Of a stretch of 64,000 nucleotides of DNA, positions 8,350 through 15,970 are shown piece after piece; positions within the stretch are counted from its first letter, which is position 1, and each line of letters opens with the position of its first letter. Below the pieces are notes generated by a model. It was not told where the DNA came from. It saw only the letters and a list, made by a program, of their open reading frames with translations, and ran no database searches. Source of the stretch: Dictyoglomus sp. (GTDB lineage Bacteria > Dictyoglomota > Dictyoglomia > Dictyoglomales > Dictyoglomaceae). The position numbers and the translations under genes were made by a program. The DNA is taken from NCBI GenBank assembly GCA_025060475.1, contig JANXBZ010000002.1:62001-126000 (forward strand), written 5' to 3'.

Positions 8350-9498
8350 TTACACCCCTTTGGTCTCTGCTTTCTTATTTAAGTAATCCTGATATAGATA
8401 CATTAATTCTTTATCAAAAAGAGGTCTCTTTAACTCTACAGCTAAAGCTCTAACAGATTTAAGTAGTTCTGTTGCTTCTTCCTCACTTAGTTGAATTCCA
8501 TATTCGGAAAATTTTCTAATTAAAGCATGGGTTCCTGAATGTTTACCTATTACTATCTGTCTTTCTCCTCCTACCTCTTCGGGAGAAAAGACCTCATAAG
8601 TTTTTGGATATTTTAAAACTCCATCTGCATGGATTCCAGATTCATGAGCAAAAATGTTCTTTCCTACAATTGTTTTATTTAGTGGAAGCTCTCTTGCAGA
8701 TGCTTTTGCAACATATTCACAAATTTCTTTAAGTTTAAAGGTTTTTATATCTAAATCTACATTATAGATATATTTTAAAGCCATAACTACTTCTTCTAAA
8801 GCAGCATTTCCAGCTCTTTCTCCTAATCCGTTTACTGTTACTCCTACATAAGTTGCTCCTGCCTTAACTCCTGCTAAGGCATTAGCTGTAGCCATACCAA
8901 AATCATTATGAGTGTGCATTTCTACAGGAATTCCAACTTCATCTATTATTTTTTTCACAATCTCGTAAGTGGTAAAGGGTTCTAAAATACCTACAGTATC
9001 ACAAAATCTTAGTCTATCCGCCCCTGCTTGTTTTGCCAGTCTTGCAAATTCTAATAGAAAGTCTAGATCAGTTCTTGATGCATCTTCTGCATTTACAGAG
9101 ACATATACTCCATGTTTTTTAGCAAATTCACAAGCCTTTACCATGTTTTCTAATACCCATTCTCTTGTTTTTCTTAATTTATACTTTATGTGAATATCAG
9201 AAGTAGAAATGGAGATTGCTACTGCATCAACCCCACATCTTAAAGAAGCTTCAATATCGCTAATAACAGCCCTATTCCATCCCATAATACTTGCTTTAAG
9301 TCCAGATTTTACAATTGCCTTTATTGCTTCTTCTTCATCACCACCCATGACTGGAATTCCAGCCTCAATTTGATGTACTCCTAATTCATCTAACATTTTA
9401 GCGATCTGTACCTTTTCAGTTTTAGAGAATACTACACCTGCTGTTTGTTCTCCATCTCTTAATGTAGTATCTACTATTTTTATATCTTCTTTTTTCAT
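8350..9498 (-). CDS. nifV: NifV-type homocitrate synthase
   Basis: A 382-residue DRE-TIM metallolyase that condenses acetyl-CoA with a 2-oxoacid. Motifs are DTTLRDGEQTAGVVF, GISTS-like strand AISISTSDIHIKYKL, NAEDASRTD, RLRFCDTVG, HTHNDFGMATANALAG and NGLGERAGNAALEE. RFCDTVG and HTHNDFGMATAN follow the NifV/homocitrate synthase pattern rather than that of 2-isopropylmalate synthase, and the long LeuA regulatory domain is missing. No nitrogenase gene is nearby, so the alpha-aminoadipate lysine route is one possible role. GGGAGG is well placed before ATG 9498. A terminator-bearing leader precedes it. Confidence 0.88.
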   Translation of the reverse strand: MKKEDIKIVDTTLRDGEQTAGVVFSKTEKVQIAKMLDELGVHQIEAGIPVMGGDEEEAIKAIVKSGLKASIMGWNRAVISDIEASLRCGVDAVAISISTSDIHIKYKLRKTREWVLENMVKACEFAKKHGVYVSVNAEDASRTDLDFLLEFARLAKQAGADRLRFCDTVGILEPFTTYEIVKKIIDEVGIPVEMHTHNDFGMATANALAGVKAGATYVGVTVNGLGERAGNAALEEVVMALKYIYNVDLDIKTFKLKEICEYVAKASARELPLNKTIVGKNIFAHESGIHADGVLKYPKTYEVFSPEEVGGERQIVIGKHSGTHALIRKFSEYGIQLSEEEATELLKSVRALAVELKRPLFDKELMYLYQDYLNKKAETKGV

Positions 9499-9520
9499 AT
9501 TCTTACCTCCCTAAGGTTTT

Positions 9521-9561
9521 TAAAAAAGAAAGAGGTGCTTTGGAAATACTCCAAAGCACCT
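9521..9561 (-). terminator. Terminator hairpin in the leader of the homocitrate synthase operon
   Basis: Arms 9533-9544 and 9550-9561 form a perfect 12-bp stem (core GGTGCTTTGGA/TCCAAAGCACC) with a 5-base loop. On the minus strand it is followed directly by TCTTTCTTTTTT, so it reads as an intrinsic terminator. It lies between the extended -10 at 9599-9607 and the gene start at 9498. With no promoter visible after it, operon transcripts have to pass through it, as in an attenuator. It could also simply terminate the upstream TM2 gene. Confidence 0.7.
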
Positions 9562-9598
9562 TCGCTTTTTCTCCATAAAATTTTATTTTTATGGAATT

Positions 9599-9607
9599 AT
9601 TATATCA
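9599..9607 (-). promoter_or_regulatory. Extended -10 promoter of the homocitrate synthase operon
   Basis: TGATATAAT on the minus strand is a perfect extended -10 with a weak TTTGGA at -35 spacing. The predicted start is near 9592, giving a leader of about 95 bases. An AT-rich inverted repeat (CCATAAAA 9573-9580, TTTTATGG 9587-9594) lies near the transcript 5' end, ahead of the terminator hairpin. Confidence 0.6.
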
Positions 9608-9612
9608 CATTT

Positions 9613-9888
9613 TTACCATTTCCAAACCAAATTTCCATTAATATCCTTCATTTTTCCCATAATAATAGTTATAAGATCAATTAATACCCATATTATTAAG
9701 GGAATAAAAAGATACCAATAAAACATCTTTAGAGTTATAGATAATACTATCCACATGAATCCAATAAATAGCATAAGAAGTCCTGTTCCAATCTTTCCTA
9801 TATAGAATCTATGGGCTCCAAATATTCCAAGAAAAATACAAAGAAGAAGGGCAATTTTTCTTGATTTATCAGAGAATCCCCTTGCCAT
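9613..9888 (-). CDS. TM2-domain membrane protein
   Basis: A 91-residue protein with a TM2 domain: FLGIFGAHRFYIGKIGTG near residue 20 is the family signature, followed by two hydrophobic segments and a charged tail. The frame extends 19 codons upstream, but AGGAGG at 9893-9900 fits ATG 9888 (MARGFSDKSRK), so I use that start. Upstream on the minus strand is TGTTATACT, an extended -10 that overlaps the plus-strand promoter of the HD gene. The gene ends within the promoter region of the homocitrate synthase operon. The function of TM2 proteins in bacteria is not established. Confidence 0.85.
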   Translation of the reverse strand: MARGFSDKSRKIALLLCIFLGIFGAHRFYIGKIGTGLLMLFIGFMWIVLSITLKMFYWYLFIPLIIWVLIDLITIIMGKMKDINGNLVWKW

Positions 9889-9938
9889 AGGACTCCTCCT
9901 TAATTTTAAATTTTTTGTGAGTATAACATATTTCTCCT

Positions 9939-9968
9939 TTGACAAAAAGAGGTTAAATATATTATGAT
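9939..9968 (+). promoter_or_regulatory. Consensus promoter of the HD-GYP gene
   Basis: TTGACA (9939-9944), an 18-base spacer and TATGAT (9963-9968). Transcription would start near 9975, downstream of the in-frame ATG at 9964 and about 7 bases before ATG 9982. It therefore decides the start codon and predicts a nearly leaderless mRNA. Confidence 0.65.
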
Positions 9969-9981
9969 TATTCTAATACTT

Positions 9982-11289
9982 ATGTTTGAAGAAAAAGATA
10001 AAGAAATAACTGTGTCTTTGTTTGATATAATATTTTCTTTATCAAGTACCATGGATCTAGTAAGTCCTGAGATTGTGACCCATTCTCAGAGAGTAGCTTA
10101 TATCTCTTATAGTATAGCAAAAGAACTAGGATATTCTTGGGATAAAATATACGACCTTATATTGGCAGGAATGCTTCATGATTTTGGACTTTTATCTTAT
10201 AAAGATATATTATCCGAAAGAGAGTTTGAATTTGACTTTATAAGCAAAACTCCACATTCCCATTCTTTTCTTACCTACTATTTGTTAAAAGATTTTTCAT
10301 ATTTTGAGAGAATTGCTGAATATATAAAATATCACCATTTACTATGGGATAATGGAAAAGGAGAGGAATTTAATGGAGAGAAGGTTCCCATAGAAAGTCA
10401 TATTCTTCATCTTGCAGATAGAATTGAAGTCCTTATTCGTAAAGGAGAGCATATATTAAATCAAACGGAAAGAATAGTAAAAACTATAAGAGAAAACTCT
10501 GGAAGAATATTTGTGCCTTATCTAGTTGAAGCCTTCTATAACTTAATTGATAAAGAATATTTTTGGTTAGATCTTACTTCAAACTATATTCCCAATATAA
10601 TAGTTAAGAAAGTACAAAAGGAAGATAAAAACTTGAGTTTTGACGATTTTGAGAGGTTATCAGAGATATTAGCAAAAACCATTGATTTTAAAAGTCAATT
10701 TACTTCAATTCACTCAAGAACAGTATCTATAATTTCCGAGAGTTTAGGAAAATACTTAGGTTTTTCCAAAGAAAAAATAAGATTATTAAAAATTTCAGGT
10801 TTACTTCATGATCTTGGCAAATTAGCTATCCCATTGGAGATTTTAGAAAAGGAAGGATCATTAAGTAGGAATGAATGGATAATATTAAGGAGTCATCCCT
10901 ACAATACCCATAGAATACTAGATAATTTAAGGGGAATGGAAGCTGTTAGAGATTGGGCATCTTATCATCATGAAAGACTTGATGGTAATGGATATCCTTT
11001 TCATATTACAAAAGATGAAATTCCTATTGAGGCTCAAATTGTTGCAATAGCAGATGTCTTTACTGCTCTTTCTGAAGATAGACCCTATAGAAAAGCTCTT
11101 GGTATGGAAGATGTAATGAGGGAAATGGAAAATGAAGTAAATAATGGAGGAGTATGTAGAAATTTATATAATCAGTTAAAAGCTATTAGCAAAGATTTAA
11201 GAGATATAATAGTAAAAGCCTCTTCTTACTCAAAAGAGGAATACGAAAAATTCAGAGAATTTGTAGAAAGAACTTATAATCTAAATTAA
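9982..11289 (+). CDS. Tandem HD / HD-GYP domain protein
   Basis: A cytosolic 435-residue protein with two HD domains. The first has the His at residue 34 (THSQRV), LHDFG (HD at 66-67) and HHLLWDNGKG, but no GYP motif. The second has IHSRTV, LLHDLGKLAI (276-277), HHERLDGNGYP (329-339) and IADVFTALSEDRPYR, so it is a true HD-GYP, a family that hydrolyses cyclic di-GMP. The first is probably a divergent, sensory or phosphohydrolase copy. ATG 9964 lies inside the promoter, so I choose ATG 9982. No Shine-Dalgarno is present for it. It is transcribed divergently from the TM2 gene. Confidence 0.85.
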   Translation: MFEEKDKEITVSLFDIIFSLSSTMDLVSPEIVTHSQRVAYISYSIAKELGYSWDKIYDLILAGMLHDFGLLSYKDILSEREFEFDFISKTPHSHSFLTYYLLKDFSYFERIAEYIKYHHLLWDNGKGEEFNGEKVPIESHILHLADRIEVLIRKGEHILNQTERIVKTIRENSGRIFVPYLVEAFYNLIDKEYFWLDLTSNYIPNIIVKKVQKEDKNLSFDDFERLSEILAKTIDFKSQFTSIHSRTVSIISESLGKYLGFSKEKIRLLKISGLLHDLGKLAIPLEILEKEGSLSRNEWIILRSHPYNTHRILDNLRGMEAVRDWASYHHERLDGNGYPFHITKDEIPIEAQIVAIADVFTALSEDRPYRKALGMEDVMREMENEVNNGGVCRNLYNQLKAISKDLRDIIVKASSYSKEEYEKFREFVERTYNLN

Positions 11290-11829
11290 TTATTTAATTC
11301 TTCCTCTCCATTTTAAATTTTTCATTCCATTTAAAAATTCAGGTATTTTCTCTTTTGGAAATCTAGGCCACGTTATAACAATTAGAAAAATAAGATAAGT
11401 AACAATAAGGATTCCATAATTAAAGAGATTTCTAAACGCTATATAAATCATCATCCCATAAGGAACTGCTTCAAGTCCTTGAGCTAGTTGTTCCGAGGGA
11501 AAGGCCCAAAGTCCTAAAAAGGTTATTATCAAAAAAAGAATTGAGATAAAAACAGATATAAATCTACTGAAGGTAAGATAAAGAAGAACTCCAAAAGATA
11601 CCATCATATCTGCGTATAAATCATGGGCTCCTATCCATGTTTGATAATTTACCTTAGATTTTCTTGCGAAAAATCCATCTAATATGTCAGTAAACCATGC
11701 AAAAATAAGCCAAAGTATTGCAGAGGGAAGACCATTTTTCCCGTGAGATAAACCTATAAAAGCTATCCAAAAACCTATAAGAAATCTTGATAAAGTAAGT
11801 GAATCTGCTAAGAGTTTTATATAAGTCAT
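11290..11829 (-). CDS. CDP-alcohol phosphatidyltransferase family protein
   Basis: A 179-residue membrane enzyme of the CDP-alcohol phosphotransferase family, which swaps CMP for an alcohol to make phospholipids. Several hydrophobic helices are evident. The signature region reads TDILDGFFAR, ten residues, then GAHDLYAD. The family pattern DGxxARx(8-9)Gx3Dx3D is close, but the spacing between G and the next D is one residue short. The catalytic Asp residues are still present. Which lipid is made (glycerol, inositol or other) is not clear. GGGAGG precedes the ATG. The stop abuts the HD gene end. Confidence 0.8.
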   Translation of the reverse strand: MTYIKLLADSLTLSRFLIGFWIAFIGLSHGKNGLPSAILWLIFAWFTDILDGFFARKSKVNYQTWIGAHDLYADMMVSFGVLLYLTFSRFISVFISILFLIITFLGLWAFPSEQLAQGLEAVPYGMMIYIAFRNLFNYGILIVTYLIFLIVITWPRFPKEKIPEFLNGMKNLKWRGRIK

Positions 11830-11862
11830 TTTTATTTCCCTCCCTTTTTATTTATTAAATAG

Positions 11863-11871
11863 ATTTTATCA
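11863..11871 (-). promoter_or_regulatory. Extended -10 of the CDP-alcohol transferase gene
   Basis: On the minus strand TGATAAAAT is an extended -10 with a predicted start near 11856. The CRP-like palindrome at 11877-11892 would cover its -35 region. Confidence 0.5.
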
Positions 11872-11876
11872 TATTT

Positions 11877-11892
11877 TGTGATATATATCACT
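11877..11892. promoter_or_regulatory. CRP-like operator
   Basis: TGTGATATATATCACT is TGTGA-N6-TCACT, nine of ten bases of the CRP half-site consensus, built on a perfect 14-bp palindrome (11878-11891). Its centre (11884.5) lies about 41.5 bp before the predicted start of the PEGA gene, the classical class II activator position, and over the -35 region of the divergent gene. The Crp-family protein at 17442-18122 is a natural candidate to bind it. Confidence 0.6.
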
Positions 11893-11913
11893 TCTTATAA
11901 GAGAGAAATTTTG

Positions 11914-11919
11914 TATAAT
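11914..11919 (+). promoter_or_regulatory. -10 element of the PEGA gene
   Basis: TATAAT with no good -35 hexamer at the right distance, a pattern common for promoters that need an activator. The start is predicted near 11926, leaving a 28-base leader with GGGAGG ahead of ATG 11954. Confidence 0.55.
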
Positions 11920-11953
11920 AAATAACTAACTATAGAAAAGGGAGGTTATTTAA

Positions 11954-13999
11954 ATGAAGAGATTAATATTTACATTGATAATTCTTACTTTTTTAACATC
12001 TTTCTCTTTTTCTCAACAAATATCAATTCAGGAAAGACCAGCTTCTCCCTCTTGGGAAAAGATAATTATAGTCCCCAATCCAGAAACAAAATTACAATTG
12101 GATTTATGGCTGAATAAGCCAGAAGGAAGTGTATATAGAATAGGGGAAGAGTTGAAAATATTTGTAAGAGCAAATGATGATGTATATCTATACATATTTG
12201 ATTTAACTCCTGATGGAGATTTTAAACTGATTTTCCCAAATATGTATTCTGGAAATAATTTTATAAGAAAAGATCAAACTTATACCTTTCCTGATAAACC
12301 TGTGTATAGCTTTAAAGTGAGTCCCCCAGTAGGTAAGGAGTTTATCATAGGAATAATTTCTAAAAAACCATTAAATTTATTCCCTGGAAGAAAATTAGAG
12401 TCTTTAAAGCCTTTTGAATCCTTGGAGAAAAATATTGAAAAGGCTCTTAAGAATATAGAGAAGGTATTGATTGAAGAAAAAAAGGAAACTTGGGCTCAAA
12501 AGGTAACATATTTTTATGTACAAGAAGTAATAACTCAGGGAAGGGTAAAGATAAATTCAAATCCCTCAAGGGCACAAGTATATATTAACAATGACTATAA
12601 AGGAAATACACCTTTAACTTTAACTCTTTCCGAAGGAAGTTATAGGGTTCTTGTTAGATTAGAGGGATATAGAGATTATGAAACTAATATTATTGTAGAG
12701 GGAAATAGAGAAAAAGAATATACTTTTAATCTTTCTCCAAGATATGGAGATTTAACTATATTATCTACTCCTTCAGGAGCCTCCATTTATCTCGATGGAG
12801 TATATAGGGGAAGAACTCCTTTAACTCTTAAAAATCTTCTGGTAAAAACCTATGAATTGAAACTTACTTATCCAGGATATCAGGATAAAATAGAAAGGGT
12901 TGAGGTTAAAGAAGGAACTGAAATAAGAATAAATTTATCTTTACTTCCTACCTTTGGAAGTCTAAGCATATATTCTAATCCTTCAGGAGCAGAGGTATAC
13001 CTTAACGGTGTTCATAGAGGAATTACTCCTTTAACTATTTCTAATCTTTCTCCGGGCACATATCAAATTCAATTGAGAAAAAGTGGATATAAAGATCTTT
13101 TAAGCTCTGTAGTTGTAACCTCAGGAACTACATCTTCATATAATTTTAACCTTACTCCTCTCCTGGGAATGATAAATGTATTTTCTAACCCATCAGGTGC
13201 TGAAGTTTATATCGATAGAGTTTATAGAGGAAAAACTCCTCTTTCTCTTTCTGATGTTCCTTCAGGAACTTATGATATTAGAGTAGTTCTTTCAGGCTAT
13301 GAGGAATATTTTGAAAGAATTTCTCTCTCTCCAGGAGAAACAAAACAAATTACTGCAAATCTCAAACCTTTATATGGAGAAGTTTTAATTGATTCAAAAC
13401 CCCAAGGAGCAAAGGTTTATATAAATGGAAAATATCAAGGAAATACGCCTATTAATCTTAATCTTTTTGAGGGAAAATATAATTTAACTCTAAGTCTTTC
13501 TGGATATTATGAGGTGAATACAGAATTAAATGTTAAAAGTAAAGAAAAAAGTAGCTATGTATTTGTCCTCTCTCCTATAGAAGTACCCTATATCTACTCT
13601 CTTAGCTTTACGAAGGGTATTGCAGAAGGAAACTTAATAATAACAAGATTAGAAAATTCTATATTTAGCAAAGAAGATGGAGTTTTTAATTTGACAGTTC
13701 TTCCCTCGGGTATTTTAGAAACAAAAGTTCCCCTTTCAAGATTTAAGAAAATCTTTTTAAGGGTTAATTTCTCTATTTCTTCTGATAGCAAGGGAATTAT
13801 AAATCCCATATTCGAAATAACTCTTAATGGAAGATCTATAACACTACCCTTTGCCGTTGAAAGTAGAGAATATATAACAGTAAAGTGGGATATAACTTCT
13901 TATTGGCTACAAGATAAGGAAAACACTTTAAGTTTTTATGTGAGTAAAGGGGTAGAAGGTAGTTTAAAAATAAAAGAGATTTTCATAGAAGGAAAATAG
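11954..13999 (+). CDS. Exported DUF4384 + five PEGA-repeat protein
   Basis: A 681-residue exported protein. A signal peptide covers about residues 1-20. A DUF4384-like domain (IGEELKIFVRANDDVYLYIF, then DGDFKLIFPN) spans about 45-140. Five PEGA repeats of about 70 residues follow at roughly 196-264, 265-334, 335-404, 405-474 and 475-542, each with SNPSGAEVYLNGVHRG-like and TPL motifs. A non-repeat C-terminal beta domain of about 130 residues ends it. PEGA domains are surface or periplasmic beta modules, often binding cell wall or polysaccharide. The gene is monocistronic, behind a likely Crp-controlled promoter. The precise role is unknown. Confidence 0.88.
   Translation: MKRLIFTLIILTFLTSFSFSQQISIQERPASPSWEKIIIVPNPETKLQLDLWLNKPEGSVYRIGEELKIFVRANDDVYLYIFDLTPDGDFKLIFPNMYSGNNFIRKDQTYTFPDKPVYSFKVSPPVGKEFIIGIISKKPLNLFPGRKLESLKPFESLEKNIEKALKNIEKVLIEEKKETWAQKVTYFYVQEVITQGRVKINSNPSRAQVYINNDYKGNTPLTLTLSEGSYRVLVRLEGYRDYETNIIVEGNREKEYTFNLSPRYGDLTILSTPSGASIYLDGVYRGRTPLTLKNLLVKTYELKLTYPGYQDKIERVEVKEGTEIRINLSLLPTFGSLSIYSNPSGAEVYLNGVHRGITPLTISNLSPGTYQIQLRKSGYKDLLSSVVVTSGTTSSYNFNLTPLLGMINVFSNPSGAEVYIDRVYRGKTPLSLSDVPSGTYDIRVVLSGYEEYFERISLSPGETKQITANLKPLYGEVLIDSKPQGAKVYINGKYQGNTPINLNLFEGKYNLTLSLSGYYEVNTELNVKSKEKSSYVFVLSPIEVPYIYSLSFTKGIAEGNLIITRLENSIFSKEDGVFNLTVLPSGILETKVPLSRFKKIFLRVNFSISSDSKGIINPIFEITLNGRSITLPFAVESREYITVKWDITSYWLQDKENTLSFYVSKGVEGSLKIKEIFIEGK
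12539..13579 (+). repeat. Five tandem PEGA-coding repeats
   Basis: About 208 bp per unit, in frame, within the PEGA gene. The core coding for NPSGAEVY is nearly the same in units 3 and 4, while units 1 and 5 have drifted (NPSRAQVY, KPQGAKVY). The pattern suggests internal duplication with the central copies most recent or most alike. Confidence 0.8.
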
Positions 14000-14130
14000 A
14001 CAAGAAATTATGTCCTTACTCTTGGTACCGGGATTTCTGTTAAAGATCTAAAATAAAATTTCAAAGGAATTAGAGAAAAATTATTATCTTCTCAAAAAGA
14101 GGGAGTAAAAGATAGGAGAGGAGGAATGTT
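14000..14130. other. Gap between PEGA gene and hflK
   Basis: 131 bases. The PEGA frame stays open for 18 codons beyond its TAG stop (reading ...VLTLGTGISVKDLK, then TAA), probably by chance. I see no convincing terminator or promoter. GGAGAGGAGG near 14117 is the hflK ribosome binding site. Confidence 0.4.
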
Positions 14131-15120
14131 ATGAGAGAGTGGCCTAATTTTCCAACTTTTCCCAAGCATCAATTTTCCTTTCAAAATGTATTTTCTCTTA
14201 TAATAATAATCTTTGTAATATTAATCGCTCTAGGAAGTTTTTATTTTGTTGGTCCTGCTGAGGCAGGAATATTAAAGAGATTTGGAAAAATTATAGGAGT
14301 CTATGGACCAGGACTTCATTGGAAAATTCCTATTATTGATTCTGTTCATAAAATTGATATTGCAGCAATAAGGAGACTAGAAATAGGATTTAGAACTATA
14401 GATGTAGGACCCCCTGCAAGATATCAAGATATTAAGGAAGAGTCTCTTCTTCTTACAAAGGATGGAAAAATTGTAGATTTAGATTTTGTTGTCCAATATC
14501 AAATTTCAGATCCTGTAAAGTACCTTATGTATATAAGGGGATCAGAAAAACTTTTAAGAGATCTTTCTCAAGCTTCTATGCGGCAGGTGGTTGGAAATTT
14601 TCTATTTGATGAAATTCTTACAATATCTAAAGATGAGATCCAAAATAGTGTAAAAAATGTTCTTCAAGACGTTTTAAGTAAAAACAATTTTGGGATTAAA
14701 ATTATAAACGTACAGCTTCAAGATGTTGTTCCTCCAGAACCTGTTCAATCTGCGTTTCAGGAAGTTATCAATGCAAAATCTGAAAAGGACAAGTTAATTC
14801 TAGAAGCTCAAGCCTATTACAATCAAATTGTTCCTGAAGCAGAAGGACAAGCTGCTAAAATTATTGCTGAGGCGGAGGCTTATAAAAATGAACAGATTGA
14901 AAAAGCAAAGGGAGATGCTCAGAGATTTAAGGCTCTTTTAGAGAGATACAATAAAACTCCCTCTCTTATGAAGACAAAATTATACATGGAAGCTTTAGAG
15001 ATGATTCTACCTCAAACCAAAATAATAATTATTGATGATCCAAAGGGAAGTATAAAAATATTTAATCTTCCTGCAGATGTTTTTACAAAAACCATGACTT
15101 TGCAAGAAGGAGGAAAGTAG
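14131..15120 (+). CDS. hflK: HflK, membrane protease modulator (SPFH/band 7)
   Basis: A 329-residue band-7 protein with one N-terminal transmembrane helix (about 24-44), then the SPFH domain from about residue 45 (VGPAEAGILKRFGKI, GPGLHWKIPI), PEPVQSAFQEVINAKSEKDK and a long coiled-coil (EAEGQAAKIIAEAEAYKNEQ). In bacteria HflK and HflC form a cage in the membrane around the FtsH protease. FtsH is not in this window. hflC follows two bases after the stop. GGAGG precedes ATG 14131, with another out-of-frame ATG five bases earlier. Confidence 0.92.
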   Translation: MREWPNFPTFPKHQFSFQNVFSLIIIIFVILIALGSFYFVGPAEAGILKRFGKIIGVYGPGLHWKIPIIDSVHKIDIAAIRRLEIGFRTIDVGPPARYQDIKEESLLLTKDGKIVDLDFVVQYQISDPVKYLMYIRGSEKLLRDLSQASMRQVVGNFLFDEILTISKDEIQNSVKNVLQDVLSKNNFGIKIINVQLQDVVPPEPVQSAFQEVINAKSEKDKLILEAQAYYNQIVPEAEGQAAKIIAEAEAYKNEQIEKAKGDAQRFKALLERYNKTPSLMKTKLYMEALEMILPQTKIIIIDDPKGSIKIFNLPADVFTKTMTLQEGGK

Positions 15121-15122
15121 AA

Positions 15123-15968
15123 ATGAAATATATAATTCCTATAGCAATATTATTAATTCTTGTTTTTATTTTTATTACATCTACTTTTGTTGTAGATGTA
15201 ACAAAACAAGCTATAGTAATGGAATTTGGAAAGCCTATAAGAGTTATAAAAGAACCTGGATTGTATTTTAAAAAGCCCTTTATTCAGGAAGTGGTATATT
15301 TTGAGAAAAGAATATTAGAATATGATTCAGAACCTACTTTTGTGGTCACCAAAGATAAAAAATCTATGATTTTGGATTCCTTTGCTCTTTTTAGAATTTC
15401 AGATCCTCTTTTATTTCTCAAAACTGTAAGAGACGAAGCTGGAGCTCAAGCAAGATTAGATGATATCATTTACAGCGAAATGAGAAGAGTTGTAGGACAA
15501 TATGATTTTGATGATATTGTCTCTGGTAGGAGAGAAGAGGTATTCGAAGAAGTGACAAAGGCATCTCAAGTGAAAGCAAAGGAGTTAGGGATTGAGATAA
15601 ATACTGTTAGAATGAAGAGGGTTACAGTTCCTCAAGAAAATTTAATGAAAATTTATGATTCAATGATAGCGGAAAGACAGAGACAAGCATCTTTATATAG
15701 AGCAGAAGGACAAAGAGAGGCTCAAAGAATAAAATCAGAGGCTGAGAAGAAAAAAGTTATTATTTTGGCGTCTGCATATAGAAGAGCACAAGAGTTAAAA
15801 GGAGAAGGAGAGTCAGAGGCAGGAAGAATTTTACAATCTGCTCTTTCTGCAAATCCAGAATTTTACCAATTTTTGCGGACATTAGAGGTTTATAAAAAAG
15901 CTCTTCCTGGAAATGTTCTTATTATAACTCCAGAGTCTGAGATATTTAAATATTTAAAAGGAAAATAA
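15123..15968 (+). CDS. hflC: HflC, membrane protease modulator (SPFH/band 7)
   Basis: The 281-residue partner of HflK. It has one N-terminal membrane helix (about 4-22), VVDVTKQAIVMEFGKPIRV, GLYFKKPFIQEV, and the HflC-type RMKRVTVPQEN then YDSMIAERQRQASLYRAEGQ. A coiled coil and a hydrophobic C-terminal stretch (YKKALPGNVLIITPESEIFKYL) are typical. It is co-transcribed with hflK. The stop ends two bases from the convergent dnaA stop, with no room for a separate terminator. Confidence 0.92.
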   Translation: MKYIIPIAILLILVFIFITSTFVVDVTKQAIVMEFGKPIRVIKEPGLYFKKPFIQEVVYFEKRILEYDSEPTFVVTKDKKSMILDSFALFRISDPLLFLKTVRDEAGAQARLDDIIYSEMRRVVGQYDFDDIVSGRREEVFEEVTKASQVKAKELGIEINTVRMKRVTVPQENLMKIYDSMIAERQRQASLYRAEGQREAQRIKSEAEKKKVIILASAYRRAQELKGEGESEAGRILQSALSANPEFYQFLRTLEVYKKALPGNVLIITPESEIFKYLKGK

Positions 15969-15970
15969 AA

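Noticed and set aside
14000-14056. PEGA gene extended by TAG readthrough (18 more codons)
   Set aside because: The frame stays open only 18 codons to TAA, and there is no known TAG recoding signal. It is consistent with chance.
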